A DNA stretch of 16,657 nt from Candidatus Latescibacterota bacterium (GCA_021295675.1 JAGWBY010000071.1:24331-40987), one strand, 5' to 3'; counted from the first letter of the stretch, positions 8,138-15,210 are shown. Notes: generated by a model not told the origin, from the letters alone. Program-made: numbers and translations.

Positions 8138-9385
8138 GGACTCGTTGGCTAGGACTTGGTCGAGGGTTTGGCGCTGGCGCAGCAGATGGAAGTCGCCGTC
8201 TGTGCCGAGCAGCACTTCGCCTGCTTCCGGGAAGGAATTGTAGTTTTTGGCGGCCATGCCAGCGCAATAGGCTCCGCTGCCTCCAATAAAAACCGCATCG
8301 CCGATGCGCGGCTCGGTGAGTACGCGAGGTTCCAGCTCTTCGGGATTGCCGGATGCTGGCGTGAGAATATCCCCGCTTTCACAGCAATGGCCGGCGATTA
8401 GGTACTCGCCCTGGCCACGGCCCCCGGGTGTGGCCGGGACTACGACGATGGGATGTTGCGCTCCGTACATGCTCGGACGCAGCACTTCGGTCATGCCGCT
8501 ATCGACCTTGATAAAGCAATAACCTTGCTGGCCGGTATCGACTACATCGACGACGCTACAGACGATGGCACCGGCGTTGCCCACCAAGAAGGTCCCAGGT
8601 TCGATTTCCAGATGCAGTTTGCGGCCGTGCTCGCGGGCGAAGCGGTTGAATTCGTCGGCGACAGGTTGGCCGGCCTTGTGCAAGTCGGTCGATACTTCGT
8701 CGGCCATGCGCCCAATCTTAAAACCGCCGCCCATACTCACGCGCCTCACCTCAGGCAGCTTGGCGGCCACGCCGAGCGTCAGCCGGGCGCAGTGCTGCCA
8801 GACTTCTGGGTCGCTACCCGAGCCGATATGGCTGTGCAAACCAGTGAGTTGCAGGTTGTGTTCGGCGGCCGTTGCGAGTACTTGGTCGAGGTGTTCGTGC
8901 CAGATGCCAAAGCTCGACGAAGGGCCGCCCGTATTGGTTCGGTTGCTGTGTCCCGAACCTAGGCCTGGGTTGATGCGCACGGAGACTTCGCGGCCCGGAA
9001 AGAGTCGGCCGTAGGCTGCGAGTTGGTGCAGGGAACAGGCGTTGAAGAGGACGCCTTGGCGCACTAGGTCTGCTAAATTGTCGGGTAGTTGTTGGGCCGT
9101 GATCTGAATCTGGGCCGCAGGGACGCCAGCGCGCATGGCCCGCAGCGCTTCGTAGCCACTGCTCGCGTCGATGTGCAGACCGGCGCGGTTGAGAATGCGG
9201 ATCACGCCGGCTGACGGACAGGCTTTCACCGCGTAGCGCACCGTCAGGCCGTGTGGATTGGGAAAGGACAGTGCCTTTTGGGCTTGGGATTCCAACGCCT
9301 TTTGATCATAGACAAAAGTGGGTGTCCCAAACTGGCGCTGGACGGCGCGAACTTGGTCTTCAGACAGGAGTGAAAGCCGTTCCAT
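8114..9385 (-). CDS. PLP-dependent decarboxylase, diaminopimelate decarboxylase-like
   Basis: This 423-residue protein belongs to the fold III ornithine/DAP/arginine decarboxylase family. The ATG at 9383-9385 is preferred over the adjacent TTG (9386-9388); an AGGG lies 7 nt upstream of the ATG. Visible active-site elements are Lys54 in 'YAVKACP' (the Schiff-base lysine), 'HSHIGSG' at 184-190, the phosphate-binding 'GGGFKIGRM' at 219-227, 'EPGTFLV' at 262-268, 'CCESGDIL' at 334-341 (the Cys and Glu from the partner subunit) and 'GAYC' at 371-374. The likely reaction is meso-diaminopimelate to lysine plus CO2. The 'VKACP' motif (usually AxKAN) and the 'GFKIGRM' loop differ from classic LysA, so a related substrate is possible. 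It is alone on this strand, without other lysine genes nearby. Confidence 0.82.
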   Translation of the reverse strand: MERLSLLSEDQVRAVQRQFGTPTFVYDQKALESQAQKALSFPNPHGLTVRYAVKACPSAGVIRILNRAGLHIDASSGYEALRAMRAGVPAAQIQITAQQLPDNLADLVRQGVLFNACSLHQLAAYGRLFPGREVSVRINPGLGSGHSNRTNTGGPSSSFGIWHEHLDQVLATAAEHNLQLTGLHSHIGSGSDPEVWQHCARLTLGVAAKLPEVRRVSMGGGFKIGRMADEVSTDLHKAGQPVADEFNRFAREHGRKLHLEIEPGTFLVGNAGAIVCSVVDVVDTGQQGYCFIKVDSGMTEVLRPSMYGAQHPIVVVPATPGGRGQGEYLIAGHCCESGDILTPASGNPEELEPRVLTEPRIGDAVFIGGSGAYCAGMAAKNYNSFPEAGEVLLGTDGDFHLLRQRQTLDQVLANESLPAFLSA

Positions 9386-9441
9386 CAAATGACCCTAACT
9401 TGATATTTTTCAATAGAATCCGTAGGTTATGAAAACTTTTT

Positions 9442-9470
9442 AGTATCGCTGCTACATCCCATTTTGTCAA
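9442..9470 (-). promoter_or_regulatory. Candidate sigma-70-type promoter for the decarboxylase gene
   Basis: On the - strand a consensus -35 TTGACA (9470-9465) is followed after 17 nt by GATACT (9447-9442, 4 of 6 matches to TATAAT). Transcription would start near 9435, giving a leader of about 50 nt before the ATG at 9385. It lies in a 92-nt AT-rich gap between divergent genes, which also leads the carbamoyltransferase gene. On the + strand only a weak TTGATA (9400-9405) is seen, without a good -10. Confidence 0.4.
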
Positions 9471-9477
9471 GCTCCTT

Positions 9478-11301
9478 ATGGCCACTTACATCCTCGGTAT
9501 TTCCGCGTTCTACCACGATAGCGCGGCCTGTTTGGTGCGCGACGGCCAGATCGTCGCCGCGGCGCAGGAAGAGCGATTCACGCGCGTTAAACACGATCCA
9601 GATTTTCCCGCTCGCGCTGTCGAATACTGTCTGCGGGAGGGCGGTATTGAGGCCAAAGACCTGCACTGCGTAGGGTTCTACGACAAACCCCTGCTGACCT
9701 TTGAACGCCTGCTAGAGACCCATCTCGGCACGGCACCGTTGGGCCTGCGCCTCTACTGGAAGAGCATGAAGGTATGGCTGGAAAAGAAGCTGTGGATCCC
9801 GCATTTAATCCAAGAGCAACTCGGCTGCGAAGTATCCGTACTGTTCAGCGACCACCACGAGTCGCACGCCGCGTCGGCCTTCTATCCGTCGCCGTATCGA
9901 GAAGCGGCGATCGCAACCTTAGACGGGGTCGGCGAGTGGACTACTACCAGCTATGGCTATGGTCGGGATGCAGAGATTCATACCTTGGCCGATATCAAGT
10001 TTCCCCACTCGCTGGGTTTGTTCTATTCGGCGTTCACCTATTTTACGGGCTTCAAGGTCAACTCCGGTGAGTACAAGTTGATGGGGCTGGCCCCCTATGG
10101 CGAGCCGAAATACGCCAAGCTAATGCTCGACGAGATAATCGACCTCAAGGACGACGGCTCCTTCAAGCTCAACACTCGCTATTTCAACTACCTATCCGGC
10201 CTGACGATGACCAGTCGGGCCATGAACAAGCTCTTCGGGGGGCCTCCCCGGCGGCCAGAGACGCCGCTGACTCAGCGCGAGATGGATATTGCGCGCTCCT
10301 GTCAGGTCGTTACCGAGGAAGTCATGTTGCGCATTGTCCGTACAGTGCACCGAGAAACCAAGCTCAAAAATTTGTGCATGGCTGGTGGAGTGGCACTCAA
10401 TTGCGTCGGCAATGGTCGCATCCTGCGCGAAGGGCCCTTTGAAAACATTTGGATTCAGCCGGCTGCGGGCGATGCTGGTGGAGCTTTGGGGGTTGCGCTG
10501 GCGCTGTGGTATCACCACTTGGGCCACGAGCGGGCGGTAGATGGCGAAAACGACGCGATGCGGGGGGCGCTGTTGGGGCCTGAGTACGGGGACGAAGAAA
10601 TCTCTCAGTGCATTGAGCAGCAGGCGGGGGTGGCGCAAAAGCTCGCCGAGGACGAGTTGCCGGTGCGCGTGGCCGAGTTGTTAGCCGCTGGCAAGGTAGT
10701 AGGCTTTTTTCAGGGGCGGATGGAATTTGGGCCGCGCGCGCTCGGCGCCCGGTCGATTCTCGGTGATCCGCGCTCCACCCAGATGCAGTCGGTGATGAAC
10801 CTCAAGATCAAGTTCCGCGAGAGTTTCCGCCCCTTTGCCCCGACGGTCCTACGCGAATGCGTACACGAGTTCTTTGAGTTGGATGCCGACTCGCCCTACA
10901 TGCTGCAAGTGGCTCCAGTTAAAGCGGAACGGCAGATCCCCATGAGCGAGGACCAGCAGCGGCTATTCGGCATTGACAAGCTAAACGTGCCGCGCTCGGA
11001 TATGCCAGCCGTCACCCACGTCGATTACTCGGCGCGGGTGCAGACGCTGCGCCGGCAAGATCACCCGCGCTACTACGACGTGATTCGCGCCTTCCAGAGC
11101 CTGACCGGCTATCCAGTGGTGGTCAACACGTCCTTCAACGTGCGCGGCGAACCCATCGTCCAAAGCCCAGAAGATGCCTATCGCTGCTTCATGCGGACCG
11201 AGATGGATTTTTTGGTCCTAGGCTCTTATATCTTGGACAAGAAAGACCAGCCGCAGTGGCAGGAAGAGCTGGATTGGCAAGAGGAGTTCGAACTTGACTG
11301 A
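9478..11301 (+). CDS. Carbamoyltransferase, NodU/CmcH family
   Basis: This 607-residue protein of usual family length transfers a carbamoyl group from carbamoyl phosphate through a carbamoyl-AMP intermediate onto a hydroxyl of a sugar, antibiotic or toxin precursor. The N-terminal Kae1/HSP70-like domain (about 1-350) begins 'ILGISAFYHDSAACLV' and has the metal-binding 'DHHESHAASAF' at 125-135, 'ATLDGVGEW' and 'GGVALNCVGNG'. The C-terminal YrdC-like domain has 'RMEFGPRALGARSIL' at about 414-428, 'FRESFRPFAP' and 'VVVNTSFNVRGEPIV' at 547-561. The ATG at 9478 gives the standard N-terminus, although no good Shine-Dalgarno site precedes it. The acceptor is unknown because no glycosyltransferase or natural-product gene is in view. 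It overlaps the SxtJ-like gene by 8 nt. Confidence 0.93.
   Translation: MATYILGISAFYHDSAACLVRDGQIVAAAQEERFTRVKHDPDFPARAVEYCLREGGIEAKDLHCVGFYDKPLLTFERLLETHLGTAPLGLRLYWKSMKVWLEKKLWIPHLIQEQLGCEVSVLFSDHHESHAASAFYPSPYREAAIATLDGVGEWTTTSYGYGRDAEIHTLADIKFPHSLGLFYSAFTYFTGFKVNSGEYKLMGLAPYGEPKYAKLMLDEIIDLKDDGSFKLNTRYFNYLSGLTMTSRAMNKLFGGPPRRPETPLTQREMDIARSCQVVTEEVMLRIVRTVHRETKLKNLCMAGGVALNCVGNGRILREGPFENIWIQPAAGDAGGALGVALALWYHHLGHERAVDGENDAMRGALLGPEYGDEEISQCIEQQAGVAQKLAEDELPVRVAELLAAGKVVGFFQGRMEFGPRALGARSILGDPRSTQMQSVMNLKIKFRESFRPFAPTVLRECVHEFFELDADSPYMLQVAPVKAERQIPMSEDQQRLFGIDKLNVPRSDMPAVTHVDYSARVQTLRRQDHPRYYDVIRAFQSLTGYPVVVNTSFNVRGEPIVQSPEDAYRCFMRTEMDFLVLGSYILDKKDQPQWQEELDWQEEFELD
11282..11296 (+). promoter_or_regulatory. 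Ribosome-binding site deciding a TTG start
   Basis: AGGAG at 11282-11286 lies 7 nt before the TTG at 11294-11296, inside the end of the carbamoyltransferase gene. This spacing supports TTG as the real initiation codon of the SxtJ-like protein and implies translational coupling. Confidence 0.6.
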
Positions 11302-11719
11302 GGCCAAGAGCTACTGGGGGGTTGTGGTGCCCACACGCGGCGATTTGCGCCGATTCGGAATCGTGCTGGCGGCGTTGTTGGCCTTGCTAGGCGGCTATCT
11401 GTGGTACGTGGAAGCGGTCGGCATTGCCCAGCTTGTACACGCGGCCTCGCTGGTGTTTCTCGGGACTGGGTTGGTGCTGCCTGTGGCGCTGAAGCCGATC
11501 TACTTTCCCTACATGTGGCTGGCGAGGATGGTGGCCTTTGTCAATATCCACCTGCTCTTGGGGCTGGTTTTCTACACGCTTTTTACGCTGATCGGGCTTG
11601 GCATGCGCCTTTTGGGGCACGATCCACTAGATCGCAAAATCGCTCCCGACGAGGAAAGTTATTGGCAGCGTCGGGCCTCTTCTCTATTCCCCCGCGACCA
11701 TTATAGCAAGCGCTTCTGA
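11294..11719 (+). CDS. SxtJ-like small membrane protein
   Basis: This 141-residue protein begins at TTG, supported by AGGAG 7 nt upstream. Hydrophobic segments lie at about 21-38, 46-65 and 83-107, so it is an inner-membrane protein with three or so helices. The C-terminal tail has 'HDPLDRKI' at about 109-116 and 'SYWQRR' at about 122-127, features of the SxtJ family first named from saxitoxin clusters. Members commonly follow carbamoyltransferase genes, as here, where the start overlaps the end of the carbamoyltransferase by 8 nt. The biochemical role is not established; membrane anchoring or coupling of carbamoylation to export is speculation. There are alternative starts downstream, but they would remove the first helix. 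Confidence 0.8.
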   Translation: MTEAKSYWGVVVPTRGDLRRFGIVLAALLALLGGYLWYVEAVGIAQLVHAASLVFLGTGLVLPVALKPIYFPYMWLARMVAFVNIHLLLGLVFYTLFTLIGLGMRLLGHDPLDRKIAPDEESYWQRRASSLFPRDHYSKRF

Positions 11720-11733
11720 AGCCTCACTAAGCC

Positions 11734-11762
11734 TTGCTCTTGTTTTAGGCAGCCGTTATATT
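11734..11762 (+). promoter_or_regulatory. Candidate promoter for tadA
   Basis: TTGCTC (11734-11739, 3 of 6 to TTGACA) is followed after 17 nt by TATATT (11757-11762, 5 of 6 to TATAAT). It lies in the 78-nt gap between the SxtJ-like gene and tadA and would start transcription near 11769. Confidence 0.4.
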
Positions 11763-11774
11763 TACACCTCTTGG

Positions 11775-11795
11775 GAGGCCCCTTAAAACGGCCTC
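11775..11795 (+). promoter_or_regulatory. Small inverted repeat in the tadA leader
   Basis: GAGGCC (11775-11780) and GGCCTC (11790-11795) form a 6-bp stem with a 9-nt loop ending 2 nt before the ATG of tadA. The left arm contains most of the only Shine-Dalgarno-like run (GGGAGG, 11773-11778). If folded in the mRNA it would hide that sequence, while the run is otherwise too far from the start (19 nt). Function is not established. Confidence 0.3.
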
Positions 11796-11797
11796 AA

Positions 11798-12283
11798 ATG
11801 GATTCTACGGAAGAAGTTAGCTCATTCGCCGAAGACAGCCATTGGATGCGCGAGGCCCTGCGCGAGGCCGAGTGCGCCGGCCGTCGCGGCGAGGTACCCG
11901 TCGGTGCTGTCGTCGTTGGAGCCGGGCAGGTTTTGGGCCGGGCCGGCAACGCCATTGAAGCGACGCAGGACCCTACAGCCCACGCGGAGATGCTGGCCTT
12001 GCGCCAAGCCGCAGCGGCACTGGGGACACGGCGCTTGTTGGCAACGACGCTCTACGTCACTTTGGAACCTTGCGCCATGTGTGCCGGGGCCGCGGTTTTA
12101 GCCCGAGTGCCACGGTTGATCTTTGGGGCCGCCGATCCTAAATCCGGTGCTTGCGGCTCGTTGCGCAACATTGCGGAGGATCCTCGGCTCAATCATCGCT
12201 GTCAGGTCCTCGGCGGAGTGCTAGAGCAAGAATGTGCTGAGTTGCTCAAGGGGTTTTTCGCGGCTCTGCGAGCGGCCAAGTAG
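11798..12283 (+). CDS. tadA: tRNA-specific adenosine deaminase TadA
   Basis: This 161-residue enzyme deaminates A34 of tRNA-Arg(ACG) to inosine in the cytoplasm. Zinc-dependent cytidine/deoxycytidylate deaminase motifs are complete: 'HAE' at 62-64 (zinc His and catalytic Glu) and 'PCAMC' at 91-95 (two zinc Cys). 'EVPVGAVVV' at 32-40 and 'GACGSL' are TadA-typical. I chose the ATG at 11798 because the in-frame TTG at 11771 would translate a leader hairpin and adds nine unconserved residues. The tRNA-Ser gene begins only 5 nt after the stop. Nearness to SRP RNA, dnaX and recR recalls the Bacillus order and supports TadA over guanine deaminase. Confidence 0.93.
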   Translation: MDSTEEVSSFAEDSHWMREALREAECAGRRGEVPVGAVVVGAGQVLGRAGNAIEATQDPTAHAEMLALRQAAAALGTRRLLATTLYVTLEPCAMCAGAAVLARVPRLIFGAADPKSGACGSLRNIAEDPRLNHRCQVLGGVLEQECAELLKGFFAALRAAK

Positions 12284-12288
12284 ATTGA

Positions 12289-12378
<90 letters not shown>

Positions 12379-12399
12379 TTTAAAGTACAATGCTTTTGC

Positions 12400-12470
12400 G
12401 GAGAGATGGCCGAGTGGTCGAAGGTGCACGACTGGAAATCGTGTGTAGGGTAACCCCCTACCGTCCGCCA
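12400..12470 (+). tRNA. tRNA-Ser(GGA), degenerate: T arm missing
   Basis: The 5' two-thirds is a normal serine tRNA: acceptor GGAGAGA, D arm GCC...GGT, anticodon stem CACGA/TCGTG with loop CTGGAAA (anticodon GGA, reads UCC and UCU), and a variable arm GTAGGG/CCCTAC. Directly after the variable arm the sequence jumps to TCC-G-CCA, the last bases of an acceptor end. Compared with the adjacent tRNA-Ser(CGA), 20 nt are missing: the whole T stem-loop and four acceptor bases. As written (71 nt, not about 91) it cannot fold as a cloverleaf. It is either a pseudogene or an assembly/sequencing loss. Confidence 0.7.
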
Positions 12471-12486
12471 TAATTGATCCGGACGG
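12461..12486 (+). repeat. Inverted repeat spanning the tRNA-Ser(GGA)/tRNA-Ala junction
   Basis: CCGTCCG (12461-12467) and CGGACGG (12480-12486) form a 7-bp stem with a 12-nt loop. The left arm covers the junction where the tRNA-Ser(GGA) T arm is lost, and the right arm runs into the first two bases of tRNA-Ala. It may be chance, or related to the deletion. Confidence 0.4.
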
Positions 12487-12560
12487 GGCAGTAGCTCAGC
12501 TGGGAGAGCGCCAGGTTCGCAATCTGGAGGTCGTGGGTTCGATCCCCATCTGCTCCACCA
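12485..12560 (+). tRNA. tRNA-Ala(CGC)
   Basis: This is a complete 76-nt tRNA with encoded CCA. The acceptor GGGGCAG pairs with CTGCTCC and includes the G3:U70 wobble pair, the identity mark of alanine tRNAs. The anticodon stem CCAGG/TCTGG holds the loop TTCGCAA, giving anticodon CGC (reads GCG). The T loop TTCGATC is normal. It lies between the degenerate tRNA-Ser and the SRP RNA. Confidence 0.96.
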
Positions 12561-12596
12561 TATTTTCCGGATACCCGTGGTGAAGTGCAGAATTTT

Positions 12597-12846
12597 AGGT
12601 CGTGCTAGATGGGGAGATAGCGGTGCCCTGTACCCGCAATCCGCTATAGCGGGATTGAATTCCCATCCAGAGGTCTTTGGCGCTGAAGATCGGATTCTGC
12701 GCAATCAAGAACTTCTAAACCCCGTCAGGACCGGAAGGTAGCAGCGGTAGGAATGTCTCTTGGTGTGCCGCAGAGTTGTCCGGTTGGAGCTAACTGGCTC
12801 TGGGCAGACTTGGGGGCGGGATCGAAGATGGGTGCACGGCCTTTTA
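12597..12846 (+). ncRNA. ffs: Signal recognition particle RNA, large bacterial type
   Basis: This RNA of about 250 nt pairs with Ffh to target nascent membrane and exported proteins. The ends pair: AGGTCGTGC (12597-12605) with GCACGGCCT (12834-12842). The 5' part carries the Alu-like domain: a GGGGAGATAGCGG run, then GGTGCCCTGT and CCGCAATCCGCTATAGCGGG, matching the start of Bacillus scRNA in arrangement. Domain IV is clear: GTCAGGACC-GGAA-GGTAGCAGC, with the GGAA tetraloop at 12733-12736 and the flanking CAGG/AGCAG symmetric loop that binds Ffh. The 3' part contains TGTGCCGCAGAG and GAGCTAACTGG, again like scRNA. End positions are approximate. It lies 46 nt before dnaX, a conserved neighbour. 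Confidence 0.88.
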
Positions 12847-12858
12847 ATTTTTTGTTTA
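12834..12858 (+). terminator. Probable SRP RNA terminator
   Basis: The right arm of the closing helix (GCACGGCC) runs straight into TTTTAATTTTTTGTTT (12842-12857), a T-rich tract able to end transcription of the SRP RNA. The stem partner is the distant 5' end of the RNA and no strong local hairpin was seen, so the mechanism is less certain than at 4770. Confidence 0.5.
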
Positions 12859-12891
12859 TTCCCTTCAGCTTGGCTGTATCGAGCAACGCAA

Positions 12892-14598
12892 ATGGCCTAT
12901 CAGGTAACAGCGCGCAAGTGGCGTCCACGCCAATTCGACGAAGTAGTTGGGCAGGAGCATATCACTGCCACCTTAAAGAATGCCGTCCATTCCGGGCGCA
13001 TCGCGCAGTGCTATCTTTTTTGCGGTCCTCGCGGCGTGGGCAAGACCACGACCGCGCGAATTCTCGCCAAGGTCCTCAACTGTGCCGACCTCCGCGACGG
13101 CAACTCCTGCGAGGCGTGCAATTCCTGCCAGAGCATCGCCGCTTCCACCAGCATGAACGTGCTGGAGATTGACGGGGCCTCCAACAATAGCGTCGATGAC
13201 GTCCGCGAGTTGCGCGAAGTCGTGCGCTACGCCGCGACCGAAGGCGTCTATAAGATCTACATCATCGACGAAGTTCACATGCTTTCGACCGCGGCATTCA
13301 ATGCGCTGTTGAAGACGCTGGAGGAGCCGCCGGAGCACGTGGTTTTCATCTTCGCCACCACAGAAGTGCAGTCGGTCCCCGACACCATTCTCTCGCGTTG
13401 TCAGCGCTTCAATTTTCGCCGCATCTCCGCCGGTCAGATCGCCGCTCATCTGGGCACTATTGCCCAAGCCGAGGGCATCGCGGTCGAAGAGGGGGCGCTC
13501 CATCTGTTGGCTAGCCGCGCGGACGGTGCCTTGCGCGACGCTGAAAGCCTACTCGATCAAGTGGTCTCATTGGGCGCGGAGGTGTCGCAGCAAGCCGTGG
13601 TGCAGGTGTTGGGTCTCGTTGACCGCGACCTCTACTTTGAATTGCTCGACGCCATACGCGAAGCGACCCCCGCACAGGTCTTGGATGTCGTTGCCCAAGC
13701 CGTTGACGAAGGAGCCGATATTGAGGAGTTCGTCTATGGCCTAGTCGAGCTTTTGCGCCACTTACTCTTCGCCAAGATACAGGGGAGGACCGACGAGTTG
13801 GATATGGCCGAAGACGCCCGCCGCCGCTGTGGCGAGCTTGCCGCCGCTATGGCGGTCGAAGATCTGCTGCGCATGATGCAGTCGCTGTTGGATTTAGAAG
13901 CGGATCTAAAGCGTTCGCTACAGCCGCGCTTCCGTCTAGAAATCGCCTTGGTGCATCTGGCACTGATGGGCCGGTCTGTCGATGTGGGCGAACTGCTGCG
14001 CCGCTTGCAGTCACTCGAAGGTGCCGCGCCGCGTTCGGCTGCACCCCTACCTCCAAGGGATCGCAGTGAACAGGCCGCGCCGCCAGCGCCAAGCAATCCC
14101 ACTGAGCAAGCCCTGCCAAGAGGTCGTAGCGAACAGCCTACGTCCCCACCAGTCCCAAGCAGTCCCAATGAACAGGACGTGACCGCGCCCCGCGCCCCGA
14201 CCCAGCAGCAAGTCGTCGCCCCGGCTGAGTCAAGCAATGCTGCTAGTGCTGCCGCACCGAGCTTTGATCAGGTGGGCACTAATTGGGACGAGCTAGTTAA
14301 TGCCGTGGGCACCGCCAAGCGATCGCTGGCCTCTTTTCTCAAGGTGGCGACCTTAGACAGTCTAGAAGGCCATGTACTCAAGCTGAGCTTTGGTGCCGAC
14401 CAGCGCTTTGCCATGACCCAAGTGCTCAAAGACCGAAAAATCATAGAAGAGATGGCCGAGGCGAAATACGGATGGCGGTTGCGCTTGGATGTCGTCGCAA
14501 AGAAAGGAGAACAACCGGCCCCACAGGCGGAAAGCCAGCCCGAATCCGACCCCACCCTCCGTTCGGTGCTCGACGCTTTTGACGGCGAGTTAGTCTGA
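12892..14598 (+). CDS. dnaX: DNA polymerase III subunit gamma/tau
   Basis: This 568-residue clamp-loader ATPase opens and loads the sliding clamp and bridges the polymerases. The ATG at 12892 gives the standard N-terminus (MAYQVTARKWRP); the frame remains open back to 12760 but there it overlaps the SRP RNA. AAA+ motifs are intact: Walker A GPRGVGKT at 45-52, zinc cysteines C64, C73, C76 and C79, Walker B 'IIDEVHML' at 124-131, sensor 1 'FATTE' at 154-158 and 'SRC' at 168-170. Domain III extends to about 370. A Pro/Gln/Ser-rich linker (about 385-450) precedes a folded C-terminal domain (about 463-545) like tau domain IV/V. No poly-A frameshift signal is visible, so probably only a full-length form is made. 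recR follows after 8 nt. Confidence 0.96.
   Translation: MAYQVTARKWRPRQFDEVVGQEHITATLKNAVHSGRIAQCYLFCGPRGVGKTTTARILAKVLNCADLRDGNSCEACNSCQSIAASTSMNVLEIDGASNNSVDDVRELREVVRYAATEGVYKIYIIDEVHMLSTAAFNALLKTLEEPPEHVVFIFATTEVQSVPDTILSRCQRFNFRRISAGQIAAHLGTIAQAEGIAVEEGALHLLASRADGALRDAESLLDQVVSLGAEVSQQAVVQVLGLVDRDLYFELLDAIREATPAQVLDVVAQAVDEGADIEEFVYGLVELLRHLLFAKIQGRTDELDMAEDARRRCGELAAAMAVEDLLRMMQSLLDLEADLKRSLQPRFRLEIALVHLALMGRSVDVGELLRRLQSLEGAAPRSAAPLPPRDRSEQAAPPAPSNPTEQALPRGRSEQPTSPPVPSSPNEQDVTAPRAPTQQQVVAPAESSNAASAAAPSFDQVGTNWDELVNAVGTAKRSLASFLKVATLDSLEGHVLKLSFGADQRFAMTQVLKDRKIIEEMAEAKYGWRLRLDVVAKKGEQPAPQAESQPESDPTLRSVLDAFDGELV
14056..14184 (+). repeat. Imperfect tandem repeat in the dnaX linker
   Basis: Two consecutive units of about 63 nt, starting at 14056 and 14119, encode 'RDRSEQAAPPAPSNPTEQ' and 'RGRSEQPTSPPVPSSPNEQ'. 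The nucleotide copies have diverged. A partial duplication of the flexible linker between the clamp-loader core and the C-terminal domain explains it. Confidence 0.7.
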
Positions 14599-14606
14599 GA
14601 AATCGC

Positions 14607-15203
14607 ATGGAACCTCTGGCCCTCGAAGATTTGATCGTCGCATTTGCCAAGCTGCCCGGCATCGGCCGCAAGACGGCGCAGCGCTTGGCGCTCTATGTGG
14701 TCAAGAGGCCGCGCGAGGAAGCCGAGCTGCTCGCCAAGGCGCTCATTGCCGCCAAAGACCAAATCGAACACTGTGCCACCTGCTACAACTTCACCCAAAA
14801 GGGCGAGCCCCTATGCGAAGTCTGCCGAAATACTCGGCGCGACCAGCAGTTCCTCTGCGTGGTGGCCGAAGCCAGCGATGTGTTGGCCTTTGAGATGAGT
14901 CAGTTTTACTCTGGGGCGTATCACGTGCTCGGCGGGGTGCTCTCCCCGCAAGACGGAGTGCTGCCCGAGAATTTGCACATCGACTCCTTGGTCGAGCGCG
15001 TGCGCCAGCAGGGCGTCCAAGAGGTAATGCTCGCGCTCAACGCCAATGCCGAGGGCGATGCCACCGCTCACTTCATCGCCCAGCAACTCATGCCGCTGAC
15101 CAAGGTGTCGAGGCTGGCGCGCGGTCTGCCGGTGGGCGCGGACTTGGACTTGGCCGACAGCGTCACGCTCTCGCTGGCCTTCGCCGGCCGATCTTCGCTG
15201 TGA
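14607..15203 (+). CDS. recR: Recombination mediator protein RecR
   Basis: This 198-residue protein acts with RecF and RecO to load RecA on gapped DNA. A helix-hairpin-helix 'LPGIGRKTAQRLA' lies at 16-28. A four-cysteine zinc finger uses C56, C59, C70 and C73. The Toprim domain starts at about 82 ('CVVAEASDVLAFE'), with 'YHVLGGVLSP' and 'LARGLPVGADLDLAD' typical of RecR. Length is normal. It lies 8 nt after dnaX and 7 nt before pgsA, so one operon is likely. The small ybaB/yaaK gene often found between dnaX and recR is absent. Confidence 0.96.
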   Translation: MEPLALEDLIVAFAKLPGIGRKTAQRLALYVVKRPREEAELLAKALIAAKDQIEHCATCYNFTQKGEPLCEVCRNTRRDQQFLCVVAEASDVLAFEMSQFYSGAYHVLGGVLSPQDGVLPENLHIDSLVERVRQQGVQEVMLALNANAEGDATAHFIAQQLMPLTKVSRLARGLPVGADLDLADSVTLSLAFAGRSSL

Positions 15204-15210
15204 GGTAGAA

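Noticed and set aside
8453..8962. Plus-strand ORF of 169 aa opposite the decarboxylase
   Set aside because: The minus strand carries a complete set of decarboxylase motifs; this frame has none.
12760..12891. N-terminal extension of dnaX
   Set aside because: It would translate the SRP RNA 3' end; the ATG at 12892 gives the conserved DnaX start.
12753..13172. Plus-strand ORF of 139 aa overlapping SRP RNA and dnaX
   Set aside because: It reads through the SRP RNA and then dnaX in the wrong frame; no family resemblance.
14498..14509. Possible programmed frameshift in dnaX (CAAAGAAAGGAG)
   Set aside because: It has no A-rich slippery heptamer, and it lies after the C-terminal domain, so a shift would not yield a gamma-like product.
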